Shown here one piece after another: positions 62,950 to 64,000 of a stretch of DNA of 64,000 nucleotides. The notes beneath the pieces are model-generated. The model was not told the DNA's origin, searched no databases, and saw only the letters and a list, made by a program, of their open reading frames with translations. The number at the start of each line of letters is the position of its first letter. Within the stretch, counting starts at the first letter, position 1. Source of the DNA: Thermococcus sp. (lineage in GTDB: Archaea > Methanobacteriota_B > Thermococci > Thermococcales > Thermococcaceae); the NCBI GenBank assembly GCA_027075325.1, contig JALTBN010000027.1, positions 1 through 64,000 of the forward strand, given 5' to 3'. A program made the translations under genes and the position numbers.

Positions 62950-63025
62950 TTTACGCAAAAGCTTTTATACCCTTAAATTGAACCAGTTCCCAGAAGCCGG
63001 AGTTGTTGGGTGAAGGTGATGAATC

Positions 63026-64000
63026 ATGGCTGAAAGTCTTGGTGAAATCCCCAGCGGGGAGAAAGAGTTTGCAGAATCAACCAAAAGGATTAGGGACATA
63101 GTCGAGTTCCCAGAGATAAGCGAGGACGAGTTTTATGAGACCCTTAAAAAGGCCAGCAGGGGCTACGGGGGCCAGCTTCCACACAGAACCTACTCATTGT
63201 GCCCCGAAACAAGAAGGGTCGTCCCGGCGCTGGTGTGGGAAAAGGACGGAAAGGTCTGGATAACCAAGAAGTGCCCGGAGGGCATGATAACCGACCTCTA
63301 CTACGAGGACGTCGAGCTGTACAACCGCTTCAAGAGGTGGCGCTGGGAGGAGAAGGAGCTTTACAGCGCCAACGTGGAGAACAGCGGAATGAACTGCCCG
63401 TTCGACTGTGGAATGTGCCCGAGGCACCGCTCCCACACGAACCTCCTCAACATCGTCCTCACCAACCGCTGCAACCTTAGCTGCTGGTACTGCTTCTTCT
63501 ACGCCAAGGAGGGTCAGCCGATATACGAGCCGACCCTTGAGCAGATACGCACCATGCTCCGCAACGCCAAGAAGGAGCACCCAATAGGAGCGAACGCGGT
63601 TCAGTTCACGGGCGGTGAGCCGACCCTCAGAGAGGACCTCATAGAGATACTCAAAATGGCCAAGGAGGAGGGCTACGACCACGTCCAGCTCAACACCGAT
63701 GGGATAAAGCTCGCCTTTGACCCGGAGCTGGTTAAGAAGATACGCGAGGCCGGAACGAACACCCTATACCTGAGCTACGACGGAATGACCCCCCAGACCA
63801 ACTGGAAGAACCACTGGGAGATACCGCTCATCTTCGAGAACGTGAGGAAGGCCGGTGGACCGGGAATAGTACTGGTTCCGACAACCATAAGGAACGTCAA
63901 CGACCACGAACTCGGTGCGATAATAAACTTCGGCCTCAATCACCTCGATATAGTCAGGGGAGTTAACTTCCAGCCCCTCTCACAGGTCGGCAGGGTTCCA
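63026..64000 (+). CDS. tes: Radical SAM protein, tetraether lipid synthase type (3' truncated)
   Basis: The first 325 residues of a COG1964 radical SAM protein. The SAM/[4Fe-4S] motif CNLSCWYC is near residue 150. Extra cysteines in RTYSLCPETRRV, KKCPEG and NCPFDCGMCPRHRS precede it, the pattern seen in the tetraether synthase Tes (MJ0619 type), which joins archaeol tails into GDGT. QFTGGEPTLREDL is the glycine-rich segment. ATG at 63026 follows GGTGATGAATC. The gene runs off the window. Confidence 0.85.
   Translation, partial: MAESLGEIPSGEKEFAESTKRIRDIVEFPEISEDEFYETLKKASRGYGGQLPHRTYSLCPETRRVVPALVWEKDGKVWITKKCPEGMITDLYYEDVELYNRFKRWRWEEKELYSANVENSGMNCPFDCGMCPRHRSHTNLLNIVLTNRCNLSCWYCFFYAKEGQPIYEPTLEQIRTMLRNAKKEHPIGANAVQFTGGEPTLREDLIEILKMAKEEGYDHVQLNTDGIKLAFDPELVKKIREAGTNTLYLSYDGMTPQTNWKNHWEIPLIFENVRKAGGPGIVLVPTTIRNVNDHELGAIINFGLNHLDIVRGVNFQPLSQVGRVP

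Overview
The window is chromosomal DNA from a hyperthermophilic euryarchaeon of the order Thermococcales, most likely the genus Thermococcus. Supporting evidence: a five-archaellin flaB operon with flaCDFGHIJ, a TIP49/RuvB-like ATPase, Alba, two archaeal RNase P proteins, long-type FKBP, r-protein L15e, a COG1964 radical SAM protein of the tetraether synthase type, GTG/TTG starts behind GGAGGTGA sites, and TATA boxes about 25 nt before starts. Genes are tightly packed with many 1-4 nt overlaps.

Layout. 1-3496: a translationally coupled cluster of unknown pathway (PLP enzyme, DUF1611 P-loop protein, PP-loop ATPase, GNAT). 3537-8487: mtnA, THEP1 NTPase, CBS/zinc-ribbon protein, a membrane-anchored HTH protein, alba, purB. 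8509-10140: a 1.6-kb gene-free island with extremely AT-rich borders and an interior full of hairpins, the best candidate here for an undescribed structured RNA or DNA element. 10183-20012: pyk, cysS, FKBP, membrane proteins, TIP49, a zinc-ribbon membrane pair, a C/D box sRNA and pcm. 20058-39397: the motility island. The archaellum operon (minus strand) faces a plus-strand run of earA-like regulator, methyltransferase, cheY, divergent cheA, CheC/CheX-like protein, cheF, a beta-propeller protein and a HEAT-repeat protein. No cheB, cheR, cheD, cheW or receptor gene is present. 39389-48202: RNase P component 4, an unknown protein, 5S rRNA, a long coiled-coil protein, cyclase, ODP-type metallo-beta-lactamase, SAH hydrolase, TrmO, HAD. 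48292-51700: a second zinc-ribbon pair, now followed by an SPFH/zinc-ribbon protein. 51815-64000: PrsW, L15e with a structured leader, a biotin uptake/ligase module with an apparent BirA operator, RNase P component 3, NhaC, UDG, and the start of tes.

Regulatory logic. The archaellin promoter carries four tandem 12-bp repeats with core CCTACACA or CCTGCAYN. The cheY promoter carries two and the promoter of the coiled-coil gene at 41575 carries one. TACAAC/GTTGTA inverted repeats lie in front of both the regulator gene and cheY. This suggests one motility regulon that includes a coiled-coil protein not known to belong to it. The biotin genes are divergently arranged around a GTTAAC-N16-GTTAAC element expected for BirA.

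Limits. All names rest on reading motifs by eye. No database search, folding program or expression data was available.
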